Position numbers and translations under genes: made by a program
DNA from: Candidatus Bathyarchaeota archaeon
Lineage (GTDB): Archaea; Thermoproteota; Bathyarchaeia; Bathyarchaeales; SOJC01
NCBI GenBank assembly: GCA_023131225.1
Contig: JAGLZW010000036.1
Span: 1 to 64,000, forward strand
Length of the DNA stretch: 64,000 nucleotides
Direction: 5' to 3'
In this document: positions 32,950 to 42,044 of the stretch, piece by piece
How the letters are laid out: every line of letters begins with the position of its first letter
How positions within the stretch are numbered: position 1 is the first letter of the stretch
Notes under the pieces: generated by a model
Told to the model about the DNA's origin: nothing
Seen by the model: the letters and a program-made list of their open reading frames with translations, nothing else
Databases searched by the model: none

Positions 32950-33555
32950 TTATTTACTAATTTCCGCACGAGCAGCGACAGCTTTGACGGATCCCTTTCG
33001 GATAGCGTTTAGAACGCCTTCAACAGTCGGCTGCGCTTCTACTTCTGTGAATACGGTCCACATTTCCTTTACATTATGAGCATCTGTTCCAGCAACTCCG
33101 GGCAAGTTTTTTGCCCTTGCCAATTCTTGGGCCTGCATGTTTTCTTTTGGTGTTGCAGTAGGATTTAAGACTTCGATGGCGTGGGCGTCAATGTTCATGG
33201 CTGAATCGCCAATGCCCAAGGAACGATACGGATGAGGTATTACAATTACTCCATCTGTTGCCTTTGCGAACTCGATAGTGGAGTTTAGTGTCAGTGGATA
33301 TTCTGGCTTTTCTTCGACACCTAAAATAACTATGTCTCCCTGATTTGTGCTTATCTCGATTCCGGGCAGAATCACTAAATCTTCATAGACGCTGGCAAGT
33401 TTACGAACTGTAAAATAGCCCTCTAAGGTGTTATGGTCGGTGATTGCCACGCCTTTAATAAGAGGGTGCGCGTGCAACTGGTCTACGATAAGTTTTGGGC
33501 TAATTGTAGAGTCACTTGAAAAAACTGTATGAAGATGTAAGTCTACTCCAAACAT
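32950..33555 (-). CDS. PHP-domain metallo-phosphoesterase
   Basis: 201 residues: a complete PHP domain with DLHLHTVFSSDS, VAITDHNTLEG, ILPGIEISTNQGDIVILG, VIVIPHPYRS and GVAGTDAHN. The His/Asp/Glu set binds a trinuclear metal centre. Stand-alone PHP proteins hydrolyse nucleotides or nucleic-acid 5' ends (RNase AM / TrpH-like); the substrate is unknown here. It sits between the beta-CASP RNase and TgtA genes, with about ten bases on each side, which suggests an RNA-related role. Confidence 0.88.
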   Translation of the reverse strand: MFGVDLHLHTVFSSDSTISPKLIVDQLHAHPLIKGVAITDHNTLEGYFTVRKLASVYEDLVILPGIEISTNQGDIVILGVEEKPEYPLTLNSTIEFAKATDGVIVIPHPYRSLGIGDSAMNIDAHAIEVLNPTATPKENMQAQELARAKNLPGVAGTDAHNVKEMWTVFTEVEAQPTVEGVLNAIRKGSVKAVAARAEISK

Positions 33556-33567
33556 GCGATTTTTCTC

Positions 33568-35184
33568 TCAAACTACGGGTTTTTGAAGGGTTTCTACAAT
33601 GTTGCTGAGAACGTTCTCGTTCAATGTTTCTTTTACATCAAACACGGTTAGTGATAAATCTTTTCTATTGATGCGCTCGCAAGCTGCTGAAACTTTACCT
33701 TTCCAAGCCAAGTCTTCAACCAAGACCACCTTTTCGTAAGAAGATGCAGCAATGAAATTTTTGACTTGTTCAGCTACATATTTGATGGTTTCAAGGTCCA
33801 TCGGTGTCGCAATTTCATGTTGAGATAAAGGATACATTTCATCAAGCTCTAACGGAATTACGCCAAATGGTGCTGCGTAGATACATATGTGAAACGCAGT
33901 ATGGTTTCCAAGCAGTTTCTGCTCCATCTTTTTAATTAGGCTTTTTACTTCTTTAGCTTTATGGAAAGGCTTTTTGGAGAGTTGGGGTAACAACACAAGA
34001 ATCTTAGCTTTTTCTGGTGGTGAATATCTCTCCTCAAACAGCTTCTTATACCGTAAAACCTCCGGTCGCATAAGCCCTAAGTTACTGAAAAAGAAAAGCC
34101 CGCTCTTTTTAGTTGCTGGACCGTAGCGCTCTATGTAATTCTCATATTTCTTGAGTCGTTTTAAGGCTTGAAGCAAAGCAGGATGTGCATGGACCCTTGC
34201 TTCCAAGTGTTCCCATAGTCGACCTTCAACAATGGCTTGTTTTACACGTTTTAGCTCCGCAAAACTTGCGTACAGGTTGTGCTTTGCCAAAGCCTCTTGT
34301 TTCTCTTTCTGTGGCATTTGCGTCATGTCTTTTGGAGTGAATCTTGTACAGATTGGACAGGAACAGGGGAAATATTGGAGCCTGCTAAGTCTGCTAGTTC
34401 CATATTCTGTCATGTAGCGGTCTTGTCTTGCAAAGATTGCGTAAGCAGCTGAATCGAATATGTCACATCCTAAAGCTACAGCTAGTGCAAACATGAAAGG
34501 GTGGCCTGCACCGAAAAGATGTAAGGGCCTTTGCAAAGGCATGTTCATCTTTGCTGTCAGAATCATGTCAACCAATGTGTCAAAAATGTACTGTTTCATG
34601 ATTGTAGTAGGGCTCCCTAAGGCGTGAATTTGAAAGGGTAACCTGCCTACTTGCTTAGCTGAATAAGCAACTAGGTCAAGATGCTGTCCACCTTGTATTG
34701 GAGCAACCCACAGGACATCATCTCGCGTTTTAATTTTTGCCAGTTGGTTAGCACGCTTTATTGTTTCATCAACTGTTTGTTTTGCATGTTCTCTTGTCGT
34801 GTGCCAGCTTGTTGGTATGTCCAAGATAGTAGCGATATCTGTGGAAATTTGTTCTTGGTAACGCACAATTTCTGCAGGGCTAACATCGATTTCTCCATAG
34901 ACAAGAATTTGATAGGCTCCAGAGTCAGTCATGATCACGCCGTCGAAATCTAGGAGTTTATGTACTCCATTTTCCGTGATTTCTTCGCCCGTTTGTTTCT
35001 TTAAAATGTACGCGTTTGTTATCAATGCTTTGCAGCCAAACTCTTTGCTCATAGTTTTCGGTGAGATTGGTTGAATAGCTGGGTTTATCACCGGCAGCAA
35101 AATGGGTGTTTCAATAGTCCCACTTTTAGTTTTTATCCTACCTAGCCTAGCAAGCATATCTCTATGGCGTACTTCAAAGCTCAT
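33568..35184 (-). CDS. tgtA: tRNA-guanine(15) transglycosylase (archaeosine synthesis)
   Basis: 538 residues. The TGT barrel contains ALITNAYIL, VIMTDSGAYQILVYG (catalytic-Asp region), WVAPIQGG and HLFGAGHPFMFALAVALGCDIFDSAAYAIFA, with the zinc site CSCPICTRF. The C-terminal part (about 340-538) is the TgtA C2-like region with YSPPEKAKILVLLPQLSKKP. The enzyme exchanges guanine-15 in the tRNA D-loop for preQ0, the first step to archaeosine. A PUA domain found in some TgtA enzymes is not evident at this length. Upstream it is divergent from PAC2. Confidence 0.95.
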   Translation of the reverse strand: MSFEVRHRDMLARLGRIKTKSGTIETPILLPVINPAIQPISPKTMSKEFGCKALITNAYILKKQTGEEITENGVHKLLDFDGVIMTDSGAYQILVYGEIDVSPAEIVRYQEQISTDIATILDIPTSWHTTREHAKQTVDETIKRANQLAKIKTRDDVLWVAPIQGGQHLDLVAYSAKQVGRLPFQIHALGSPTTIMKQYIFDTLVDMILTAKMNMPLQRPLHLFGAGHPFMFALAVALGCDIFDSAAYAIFARQDRYMTEYGTSRLSRLQYFPCSCPICTRFTPKDMTQMPQKEKQEALAKHNLYASFAELKRVKQAIVEGRLWEHLEARVHAHPALLQALKRLKKYENYIERYGPATKKSGLFFFSNLGLMRPEVLRYKKLFEERYSPPEKAKILVLLPQLSKKPFHKAKEVKSLIKKMEQKLLGNHTAFHICIYAAPFGVIPLELDEMYPLSQHEIATPMDLETIKYVAEQVKNFIAASSYEKVVLVEDLAWKGKVSAACERINRKDLSLTVFDVKETLNENVLSNIVETLQKPVV

Positions 35185-35259
35185 CTTATTGGATCCGCCA
35201 AAACATGCTTTAATATCCCTACTATATTTCTTTATACTTGTTTAGGAGAGGGGAAGAGC

Positions 35260-36012
35260 ATGGTATGTATCGTTTCATCGTGGGAAAAACCGGAGCTAAG
35301 AGATCCTGTTTTAATAGAGGGCTTGCCGGGCATTGGATTTGTTGCTAACATAGCTGCTTTACATCTTATTCGGGAGTTGAAGGCAAACCTCTTTGCTGAA
35401 ATCCGCTGCTCTTCCTTTCAAGACTTTGCTGTTACTGCTGAAAAAGGACAAACCCGCTATCCCATTAATGAGCTGTATTATTGCAAGGGGACAGAGGGGG
35501 AACGTGATCTTATTATTCTTTACGGGAACACACAAGCATTGACCACAACAGGGCAATACGAGCTTTGTGGGCGTATTTTGAATGTATCTGAAGAACTTGG
35601 CTGCCGCTCCGTGATAACTCTGGGCGGCTTGAAAATAGCGCAGGAAGTTGAAAAACCAAAACTTTACTTCGCCGCCACCGACAAGGAAACCGCGAGCGAA
35701 CTGTTAGAGAGAGGTGTCGAAATTATTAGAGGCCAGATTTTCGGAGTTGCAGGGCTTCTAGTAGGAATTGGGAGATTGAAAGGTTTCCGCGGCTTTTGTC
35801 TATTAGCTGAGACTTTAGGGCTCTATCCAGATAGTGTTGCCACTCATGAGGCTCTAAATGTACTTTGTAGCATGCTTGATTTGAAAGTCAACCTTGACAA
35901 TTTAGATGATACTGTGAAAGTCACACGAGGTCTTTTGGAAAACTTTGGCTTACTTGAACGTTCCATAAAAGAAAGAAAAAAAGAGGAATCTCAATTTCGC
36001 TGGGTTGTCTAA
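35260..36012 (+). CDS. PAC2-family protein (proteasome-assembly-chaperone-like)
   Basis: 250 residues from the ATG at 35260, chosen for the strong GGAGAGGGG site; the frame is open further up but would overlap tgtA. RDPVLIEGLPGIGFVANIAA is the PAC2 signature, followed by the conserved central pattern LIILYGNTQALTTTGQYEL and VITLGGL. Archaeal PAC2 proteins are trimeric and ATP-grasp-associated in some genomes; their role in proteasome assembly is inferred from eukaryotic PAC2. A TATA-like TATATTTCTTTATAC lies just upstream. Its 3' end overlaps the opposite SmAP3 gene by four bases. Confidence 0.85.
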   Translation: MVCIVSSWEKPELRDPVLIEGLPGIGFVANIAALHLIRELKANLFAEIRCSSFQDFAVTAEKGQTRYPINELYYCKGTEGERDLIILYGNTQALTTTGQYELCGRILNVSEELGCRSVITLGGLKIAQEVEKPKLYFAATDKETASELLERGVEIIRGQIFGVAGLLVGIGRLKGFRGFCLLAETLGLYPDSVATHEALNVLCSMLDLKVNLDNLDDTVKVTRGLLENFGLLERSIKERKKEESQFRWVV

Positions 36013-36431
36013 GCTTTCATTTCGCTTAGAAACTGCTCATATACCTTCTGCACACGCTCAGCTGCTGGTCCAGTTCCCTCTGCAATACCCTTCTCTGTGA
36101 TCTTGATTTTCTCCATTACCCAGATGAACCCCTTATCCTCGTAAAGCCTAACCATGGTCGGAAACACTTTTTCCAAACGTTTTGCAAGGGCTTTCAAGTC
36201 AAAGGGCTTTTCAACTGCAAATATTTTGGCTACAACGTTACCATTTATTACAACTCTGTGCAATGTTTGACCCTTTTCGTCTTTTGCTTCTGATAAGCAG
36301 AGGTTCATGTTGTCTGGGTTTATTCCGATGAGAGTCCCACTATAGGATTTGCCGTTGACGGTTGCTACTGTGATTTTCTTGTCAAGTAAAGTGGCCACTT
36401 CGTTGAAAAATCTTCTTTGAGCTGCTGACAA
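36009..36431 (-). CDS. Sm-like archaeal protein, SmAP3 type
   Basis: 140 residues. An Lsm fold covers residues 8-75: KKITVATVNGKSYSGTLIGI (Sm1) and HRVVINGNVVAKIFAVE (Sm2, with the NG in place of the usual RG). A C-terminal alpha/beta domain (about 76-140: FDLKALAKRLEKVFPTMVRL ...) is what distinguishes SmAP3 from ordinary Lsm proteins. SmAP3 forms high-order rings; its RNA partners are not well defined. It is separated by 50 bases from glmU on the same strand. Confidence 0.85.
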   Translation of the reverse strand: MSAAQRRFFNEVATLLDKKITVATVNGKSYSGTLIGINPDNMNLCLSEAKDEKGQTLHRVVINGNVVAKIFAVEKPFDLKALAKRLEKVFPTMVRLYEDKGFIWVMEKIKITEKGIAEGTGPAAERVQKVYEQFLSEMKA

Positions 36432-36480
36432 TGTATTCTACCTTCTTTATTCCGCGGTGATATTATAACTCTGCACCTTT

Positions 36481-37782
36481 TTAGGATTTTGATATTTCAG
36501 AACCTATTTGCAGCTTTTTGCGTTGTTCGTGTTCTTGTTTTAGCGTAACTATAGTGTTTGAAGGCACATCTCGATGCAACACGACATCAGGGCCTATCCA
36601 GCAATTGTTGCCCACCTTCACTCCAGGCATAAACAACGTGTTTATACCGGTTTTGACGTTGTCACCGAGTATAACGCCGAGTTTTCTTCTTCCGGTGTCC
36701 ACAACTTTGTCTTTAACCTTCATTTTTATTGATTTACCGTCGAAACGATAGTTGGCGATTGTGGTTCCTGCTCCGAAGTTGCAGTTTTCACCTATTATAC
36801 TATCGCCTACGTAGGATAAATGGCCAATATGGCTTCTATCCATGATTATGCTGTTCTTTATTTCACACGCATTTCCGATTTTTACTTTTTGGCCAATACT
36901 AGTGAAAGAGCGTATGAAGCAGTTTGGTCCTATGTCACTGTCCTTGCCTATGAAGACTGGCCCTTCAATGTATGCTCCAGAGCGGATTCTCGCACCTTCT
37001 TCAACAACCGCAGGACCTATTAAATGAACTGCATCCTCAATTTGCCCCTCTATCTTTGACTTTGCCTTTTCAAGGACCCAACAGTTAGCTTCAAACAAAT
37101 CCCAAAGCAGCCCCACATCAAACATTTCGTTGCTCGAAAGCTTCGCAGCTGCAACCCTGCGTTCTTCTTTCAGAAAGAGCGAAAAAGAATCGGTTATCTC
37201 TAACTCTCCTCTTGGAGATGGTTTTGTATGCCTAATTGCTTCGAAGATTTCTGTTGAAAGAACATATACGCCAGCGTTTGCTAGGTTAGTTGGGGCTTCG
37301 TCTCGGCGAGGCTTTTCTACAATACTCTTGACATAAGTATTCTCAAGTTCTACTATACCATAGTGTTCAGGATTTTCAACAGGGACAACCCCTATAGTAA
37401 CCACAGGTTTCTCTTTTTCATGCGTCAGGAGTACTGTGCTTATCACGTTGGAAGTTGTTAACCAGTCGCCGTATGTCAAGAGGAAGCTTTCTTTCACGAA
37501 AGGTTCAGCGAAGCTTGTAGCGTCTGCAGTGCCCTTAAGCTGTTTCTGAACCGCATATTCGAATTTCATCTTGTATTTCGATCCGTCTCCTAAATAGTGT
37601 TGAAGGTGTTCTGCCATGTAGTTAACGATGAAAACGATTTCGTTTATTCCCGCGTGTTTGAGAGTGGTCAGCACGTGATCTATTATTGGTTTCCCACCGA
37701 CTGGAACGAGATGTTTAGGGCGTGTAAGGGTAAGTGGGTGCAGACGTGTTCCTTTTCCCGCAGCTAGAATTACGGCTTTCAT
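36481..37782 (-). CDS. glmU: Bifunctional sugar-1-phosphate nucleotidylyltransferase/acetyltransferase (archaeal GlmU-type)
   Basis: 433 residues. The N-terminal nucleotidyltransferase has VILAAGKGTRLHPLTLTRPK and metal/sugar residues in LLTYGDWLTT. The C-terminal left-handed beta-helix has hexapeptide repeats (IGPNCFIRSF, IGNACEIKNS, IGENCNFGAGT, VGNNCWIGPD) as in archaeal GlmU/ST0452, which acetylates glucosamine-1-phosphate and makes UDP-GlcNAc. Its start overlaps the glmM stop codon by four bases, so mutase and transferase are made together for glycan precursor synthesis. Confidence 0.92.
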   Translation of the reverse strand: MKAVILAAGKGTRLHPLTLTRPKHLVPVGGKPIIDHVLTTLKHAGINEIVFIVNYMAEHLQHYLGDGSKYKMKFEYAVQKQLKGTADATSFAEPFVKESFLLTYGDWLTTSNVISTVLLTHEKEKPVVTIGVVPVENPEHYGIVELENTYVKSIVEKPRRDEAPTNLANAGVYVLSTEIFEAIRHTKPSPRGELEITDSFSLFLKEERRVAAAKLSSNEMFDVGLLWDLFEANCWVLEKAKSKIEGQIEDAVHLIGPAVVEEGARIRSGAYIEGPVFIGKDSDIGPNCFIRSFTSIGQKVKIGNACEIKNSIIMDRSHIGHLSYVGDSIIGENCNFGAGTTIANYRFDGKSIKMKVKDKVVDTGRRKLGVILGDNVKTGINTLFMPGVKVGNNCWIGPDVVLHRDVPSNTIVTLKQEHEQRKKLQIGSEISKS

Positions 37783-39143
37783 CGAGTTGCCTCCTTGACC
37801 AGTTTACTCATAAGTCTTATGGCTTTTTTCATAATTGTTTCTGCCGTTTTTCTGTTTTCAGTCTCCACTGTTATGCGCATCATGGGTTCTGTTCCTGAAG
37901 GTCTTATCAGAAGCCAGCCTTGTTTCAAGGTTAAGCGGAATCCATCTACTTTTAATTGTTCTTTGGCACCGGAAAAGACTACAGGCAAGGCTTCGTATAC
38001 TTTTTTCATTACAGCGAGTTTTACAGAATTTGGGCATGTAACATTCTGTCTTAACAACGGATATCGCGGCGTTTCGGAAATGAAGTATGATAGGGGTTGA
38101 TTCGCTTCTTCCAGAGTTTGGAGCAGTAGGATTGATGAGAGGATGCCATCTGGGCAGTAGTGGTAATTCGGATGTATCCATGCACCACAGGGCTCGCCTC
38201 CGAAAGTCGCGTTGTGTTGTTTTACAGCTTCTGCGATGTTTATGTCGCCCACCTTTGTTCTAACGACTTTTCCGCCTTCCGCTTCGATCATCTTTTCGAT
38301 ACACATTGAAGCCTCTACATGCGTTACTATTGTCTTATTTTTTTGCCATTTTATTGCATAAGCAGCGTAGGCGGCAAAAATCTGGTCTGGCGGTGTCATA
38401 CGCCCTTTTTCATCTATCGTTACCATTCTGTCTCCATCTCCGTCATACGCTATTCCCAAGTCAGCCTTTAGGTTTCTAACAATCTTGCACAGTGGCTTCA
38501 GCGACTCTTCGTTTGGTTCGGCACCTCTTCCCGGAAAATATCCGTCTGGCTGTGAGTTAATAGCGGTGACGCTACAATTTAACTGACGAAGCATTTTAGG
38601 TGCAAGTTGGCTGGTGGCTCCGTTGCCAGGGTCTATGACTAATTTCCACGATTTTTTGAGTACGACGTTTTTCGTTATCATCTCGACGTATTGTTGGGTT
38701 TCGTCTATTGTAATGGTTTTGCCTATGTTTTGCCAGGCTGTTAGTTCAAATCGTTGTTTGGCGATTAGTTTTTCAATTTGGTTTTCTTGGGTTTCATTAT
38801 AGGCTGTTGTATCCGGGTTGTAGAGTTTGATACCATTATATTCCGGGGGGTTGTGGCTAGCGGTAATCATTACCCCGGCGTCGGCTTTCGTTTTTTTTGT
38901 AAGGTAAGCTAGGACGGGTGTTGGAATTATACCTTGTTGTATAGTGGTGGCACCACAGGCTGTTATGCCGGCTGTTAATGCGTATTGTAACATGAGGGAT
39001 GTTGTGCGCATGTCGTGAGCCGTTAGGATCGTTCTTGCTTTTGTATTAGTGACCAAGGCTTGTCCGACTTGGAGAGCCAGTTGTGGTGTTATAGTTATGT
39101 TAGCCTTGCCTCTTATGCCGCTTGTTCCAAAGAGCTTTGCCAA
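37779..39143 (-). CDS. glmM: Phosphoglucosamine mutase (phosphohexomutase family)
   Basis: 454 residues with the four-domain phosphohexomutase plan: LFGTSGIRGKANITITPQLA at the N-terminus, the phospho-Ser loop VMITASHNPPEYNGIK, the metal loop AYDGDGDRMVTID, the sugar loop FGGEPCGAWI and the phosphate site IRPSGTEPMMRI. It converts glucosamine-6-phosphate to the 1-phosphate (or acts on related hexose phosphates). Overlap with glmU and the archaeal context favour GlmM over phosphomannomutase. It is divergent from the epimerase gene. Confidence 0.92.
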   Translation of the reverse strand: MAKLFGTSGIRGKANITITPQLALQVGQALVTNTKARTILTAHDMRTTSLMLQYALTAGITACGATTIQQGIIPTPVLAYLTKKTKADAGVMITASHNPPEYNGIKLYNPDTTAYNETQENQIEKLIAKQRFELTAWQNIGKTITIDETQQYVEMITKNVVLKKSWKLVIDPGNGATSQLAPKMLRQLNCSVTAINSQPDGYFPGRGAEPNEESLKPLCKIVRNLKADLGIAYDGDGDRMVTIDEKGRMTPPDQIFAAYAAYAIKWQKNKTIVTHVEASMCIEKMIEAEGGKVVRTKVGDINIAEAVKQHNATFGGEPCGAWIHPNYHYCPDGILSSILLLQTLEEANQPLSYFISETPRYPLLRQNVTCPNSVKLAVMKKVYEALPVVFSGAKEQLKVDGFRLTLKQGWLLIRPSGTEPMMRITVETENRKTAETIMKKAIRLMSKLVKEATR

Positions 39144-39318
39144 GCGTTTTCCCTGCCTTCTGGTGTTTGCCGTGGGGGTTTATAGTGTTTGTGTGTCCGT
39201 GACGCTTGGACTGGACTATTCTACTAAGCCCAAAATATCGATGGTTGCTTTTACCATGCGCGTATATACTCGACTTGTTTATATTCCGCATCTCACAAAT
39301 TCCTGCAAAGGTGAAAGC

Positions 39319-39717
39319 ATGATCATTGGATTAGACCATGTTGGGATAGCTGTGAACAGAATGGACGATGTTTTACCCATCTATAAACAGCTCCTAGGAT
39401 TGAAACTAGAGAAGTTGAAAGATGCTGAGCAACACAAGATTAAAGCAGCTTTCTTGGCTGTTGGAGAAACAAGTATCGAGTTGATAGAGCCCTTGGACAA
39501 GGAAAGTCCAGTGTCGAAATTCTTGGAAAAGCGAGGTCAAGGAATACATCACATAGCGTTCAGGGTTAATAACATAGAAAAAATGCTTGAACAACTAAAG
39601 GCCAAAGGCATAGTTTTGATTGACGAGAAGCCTAGAACCGGTATCGAAGGAGGAAAGATAGCGTTTCTACATCCCAAAAGCACTGGAAACGTCTTAATAG
39701 AGCTGTGTGAACGCTAA
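39319..39717 (+). CDS. mce: Methylmalonyl-CoA epimerase
   Basis: 132 residues from the ATG at 39319 with an AAAGGTGA site; the longer frame back to 39049 overlaps glmM. It is a vicinal-oxygen-chelate fold with the metal ligands in LDHVGIAVN, ETSIELIEPL, GIHHIAFRV and NVLIELCER (H, E, H, E) and the typical SPVSKFLEKRGQGIHH segment. It interconverts R- and S-methylmalonyl-CoA between carboxylase and mutase. The biotin ligase gene overlaps its end, linking it to the carboxylase side. The mutase gene is 17 kb away in this window. Confidence 0.93.
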   Translation: MIIGLDHVGIAVNRMDDVLPIYKQLLGLKLEKLKDAEQHKIKAAFLAVGETSIELIEPLDKESPVSKFLEKRGQGIHHIAFRVNNIEKMLEQLKAKGIVLIDEKPRTGIEGGKIAFLHPKSTGNVLIELCER

Positions 39718-40516
39718 ATTCAAAATGTCCAGCCAAAGTACGCCAGAGCCACTCGAAATTCAACACACAATCCTTGATTACAAAATCTATTATTATGACA
39801 ACGTGTCTTCTACAAATGATATAGCTAAAGAAATCGCGAAAAAAGGCGGCGAAGAGAAGATAGTGATTCTTGCCGAAACACAAACATATGGAAAGGGCAG
39901 ACTTGGAAGACGGTGGATTTCTCCAAAGGGAGGAATCTGGTTTTCAGTAATATTGCGACCCAGAATGACTCCAAAAGAAGCTTTGAAGCTGACTTTTATA
40001 GCTTCATCAGCTGTTGCAAAAGCAATCAAGAAAATGTCTGGGTTGAAGATTGAGGTCAAATGGCCAAACGATGTTCTTGTTAATAGTAAAAAAATCTGCG
40101 GAATTTTAACCGAGACAAGCGTCAAAGAGGATTTGATTGAATTTGCGGTTGTGGGAGTTGGAATAAACGCGAACATAGATTTGGAAGTGTTCCCCAGCCG
40201 TCTACGGGGCAAAGTAACGTCTTTGAAGCATGAGTTGGGCTACAGGATAAGAAGAAGGGCGTTAACAAGAAGCATCTTGCAAAACTTTGAACATCATTAC
40301 AAGCGTCTGCAACAGGGACAATGGAATATCTTGCGGCAAGAATGGAAAAGCATGGCAGCCTTTCTCGGTGAACAAGTGGAGGTTACTAATTCTAGCGAGG
40401 TTTTTGTGGGAAAGGCATGGGACTTGGATGAAGATGGTGCTCTTATCATTAGGCTTGAGAATGGCACTTTGAAAAAAATTGTGGTGGGCGATGTAATGGT
40501 GAGAAAACATCCTTAG
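39707..40516 (+). CDS. birA: Biotin-[acetyl/propionyl-CoA carboxylase] ligase
   Basis: 269 residues. The biotin-protein ligase catalytic domain shows YYYDNVSSTNDIAKE, the biotinyl-AMP loop TYGKGRLGRRWISPKGGIWF and the lysine-containing VKWPNDVLVNSKKICGILTE, then VVGVGINAN. The C-terminal SH3-like domain follows (GKAWDLDEDGALIIRL). No N-terminal DNA-binding domain is present, so it is a ligase but not the Bir repressor. GTG start inside the epimerase gene; an ATG at 39725 is the alternative. Its substrate is probably the carrier protein at 45505. It overlaps the cysS stop codon by four bases. Confidence 0.92.
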   Translation: MNAKFKMSSQSTPEPLEIQHTILDYKIYYYDNVSSTNDIAKEIAKKGGEEKIVILAETQTYGKGRLGRRWISPKGGIWFSVILRPRMTPKEALKLTFIASSAVAKAIKKMSGLKIEVKWPNDVLVNSKKICGILTETSVKEDLIEFAVVGVGINANIDLEVFPSRLRGKVTSLKHELGYRIRRRALTRSILQNFEHHYKRLQQGQWNILRQEWKSMAAFLGEQVEVTNSSEVFVGKAWDLDEDGALIIRLENGTLKKIVVGDVMVRKHP

Positions 40517-41931
40517 CCAATTTTGCGTTTTTTTCTCCATTTTACGCCTTCAGGTGTGTCCTCTATGATTATGCCCATTTTTCGCAGTTTATCTCGAATG
40601 GCGTCAGAGGTTTCCCATTTCTTATGCTTCCTTGCCTCTTCTCTCTTCTTAATCAACTCCTCGACTTCTTCGGGCAACTTCGCCTCTTTCCGACTCCAAA
40701 AATCACTTGAGACTCCTAGGACTTTGTCAAAGTCCAACATCAAATCTTTCACTTGCTTCGCTCCTGCCTGACCTAGCTTCCTCTGGTCGATCAATATGTT
40801 TACCTCTTTCACGAGGTTGAATACTGCTGCGAGAGCTTTGTTTATGTCCAAGTCGTCATCCATCGCATCTTCGAAATCTTTTCTCGCCTTTTCAATTGAT
40901 TCTTTGATTTTTTCGTGACCAACACCGTTTTTGACATCTTCAAGTCTTTCCAAGAAATCGTAGAGTCGCTGTAAAGCGTTTTTAGCTGCTTCCAAGCCCT
41001 CAAAAGTAAAGTGAAGCTGTTTCCTGTAGTGAGTTGACATTAGCAAGTATCTTATAGCCAATGGGTCGTATCCCATGCGCATTAAATCTCGCAATGTGTA
41101 GAAGTTCTTGAGGGATTTACCCATTCTTTCACCTTTAATAAGCAAGTGTTCGTTATGCACCCAATAATTGACAAACTTTTTGCCAGTCACTGCTTCGCTT
41201 TGGGCAATTTCGTTTTCGTGGTGGGGAAACACGTTGTCAACTCCACCCGTATGAATATCCAAGGTTTCACCCAAGTATTTCATCGACATGGCGGAGCATT
41301 CAATGTGCCATCCTGGTCTGCCTTTGCCCAGCTTTGTTTCCCAAAAAACATCGCCATCGTCTAGGTCCCAAGCTCTCCAAAGAGCGAAATCACTTGCCTG
41401 CTCTTTGCCATATTCGTCAACTTTGACCCTTGCTCCAACTTTGAGTTCTTTAAGTTTCATTTTGGACAGTTTGCCATAGTCTTTGAATTTGGAGATTTTA
41501 TAGTAGATTGAGTTGTCTTCGCCTCTGTAGCCGTAGCCTTTCTCCATCAAAATTCTAATCAATCTAACCATTTCATCTATGTGCTCGGTGGCTCTTGGAA
41601 CAAATTGGGGTTTTTCAATGTTCAGCATCTGCAGGTCTTCAAAGAACGCGTCGATATACTTCTGAGTATACTTTTCTAGAGGCAATCCTTCTCTTTGCAT
41701 GCCTTGGATAGTTTTGTCATCTACGTCGGTGAGGTTCATCACGTGCTTCACGTCGAAGCCTCGATGTTCCAGCCAACGTCTCAGCAAATCCACAAACACG
41801 TATGCCCTAAGATTACCTATGTGTGCATAATCATACACGGTTAACCCGCATGAATACATGCGAACTTTGCCCTCTTCGAGAGGCTTGAACACCTCTTTTT
41901 TTCGGGTCATTGTGTTGTAGAATCGCAGCAT
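40513..41931 (-). CDS. cysS: Cysteinyl-tRNA synthetase
   Basis: 472 residues from the ATG at 41931 (MLRFYNTMTRKKEVFKPLEE); a TTG seven codons earlier is possible. The class I signatures are YDYAHIGNLRAYVFVDLLRR (HIGH equivalent HIGN) and KGERMGKSLKN (KMSKS equivalent RMGKS), with zinc-binding Cys/His in YSCGLTVYD, GWHIECSAM and HHENEIAQSEA. The DALR-like helical domain is at the C-terminus. It charges tRNA-Cys directly, so this organism need not rely on the SepRS/SepCysS route. Confidence 0.95.
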   Translation of the reverse strand: MLRFYNTMTRKKEVFKPLEEGKVRMYSCGLTVYDYAHIGNLRAYVFVDLLRRWLEHRGFDVKHVMNLTDVDDKTIQGMQREGLPLEKYTQKYIDAFFEDLQMLNIEKPQFVPRATEHIDEMVRLIRILMEKGYGYRGEDNSIYYKISKFKDYGKLSKMKLKELKVGARVKVDEYGKEQASDFALWRAWDLDDGDVFWETKLGKGRPGWHIECSAMSMKYLGETLDIHTGGVDNVFPHHENEIAQSEAVTGKKFVNYWVHNEHLLIKGERMGKSLKNFYTLRDLMRMGYDPLAIRYLLMSTHYRKQLHFTFEGLEAAKNALQRLYDFLERLEDVKNGVGHEKIKESIEKARKDFEDAMDDDLDINKALAAVFNLVKEVNILIDQRKLGQAGAKQVKDLMLDFDKVLGVSSDFWSRKEAKLPEEVEELIKKREEARKHKKWETSDAIRDKLRKMGIIIEDTPEGVKWRKKRKIG

Positions 41932-41996
41932 CAAGTGTCGCCATATTTTCAAAGAGGTTCTGAAAGTTATGTTTTTCTATGTTTGGTTGGTGAAGC

Positions 41997-42007
41997 AAAT
42001 ATATATC
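41997..42007 (+). promoter_or_regulatory. TATA-like box upstream of the carboxyltransferase gene
   Basis: AAATATATATC lies about 40 bases before the TTG start at 42045, leaving room for a short leader with GGTGG as ribosome site. Position and sequence fit an archaeal promoter. Confidence 0.4.
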
Positions 42008-42044
42008 TGAAGGGAATAGTGTAGCAATTCCTTGGTGGACTAGT

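Noticed and set aside
39049-39318. N-terminal extension of methylmalonyl-CoA epimerase
   Set aside because: It would lie antisense to glmM. The ATG at 39319 has a good ribosome site and matches the family N-terminus.
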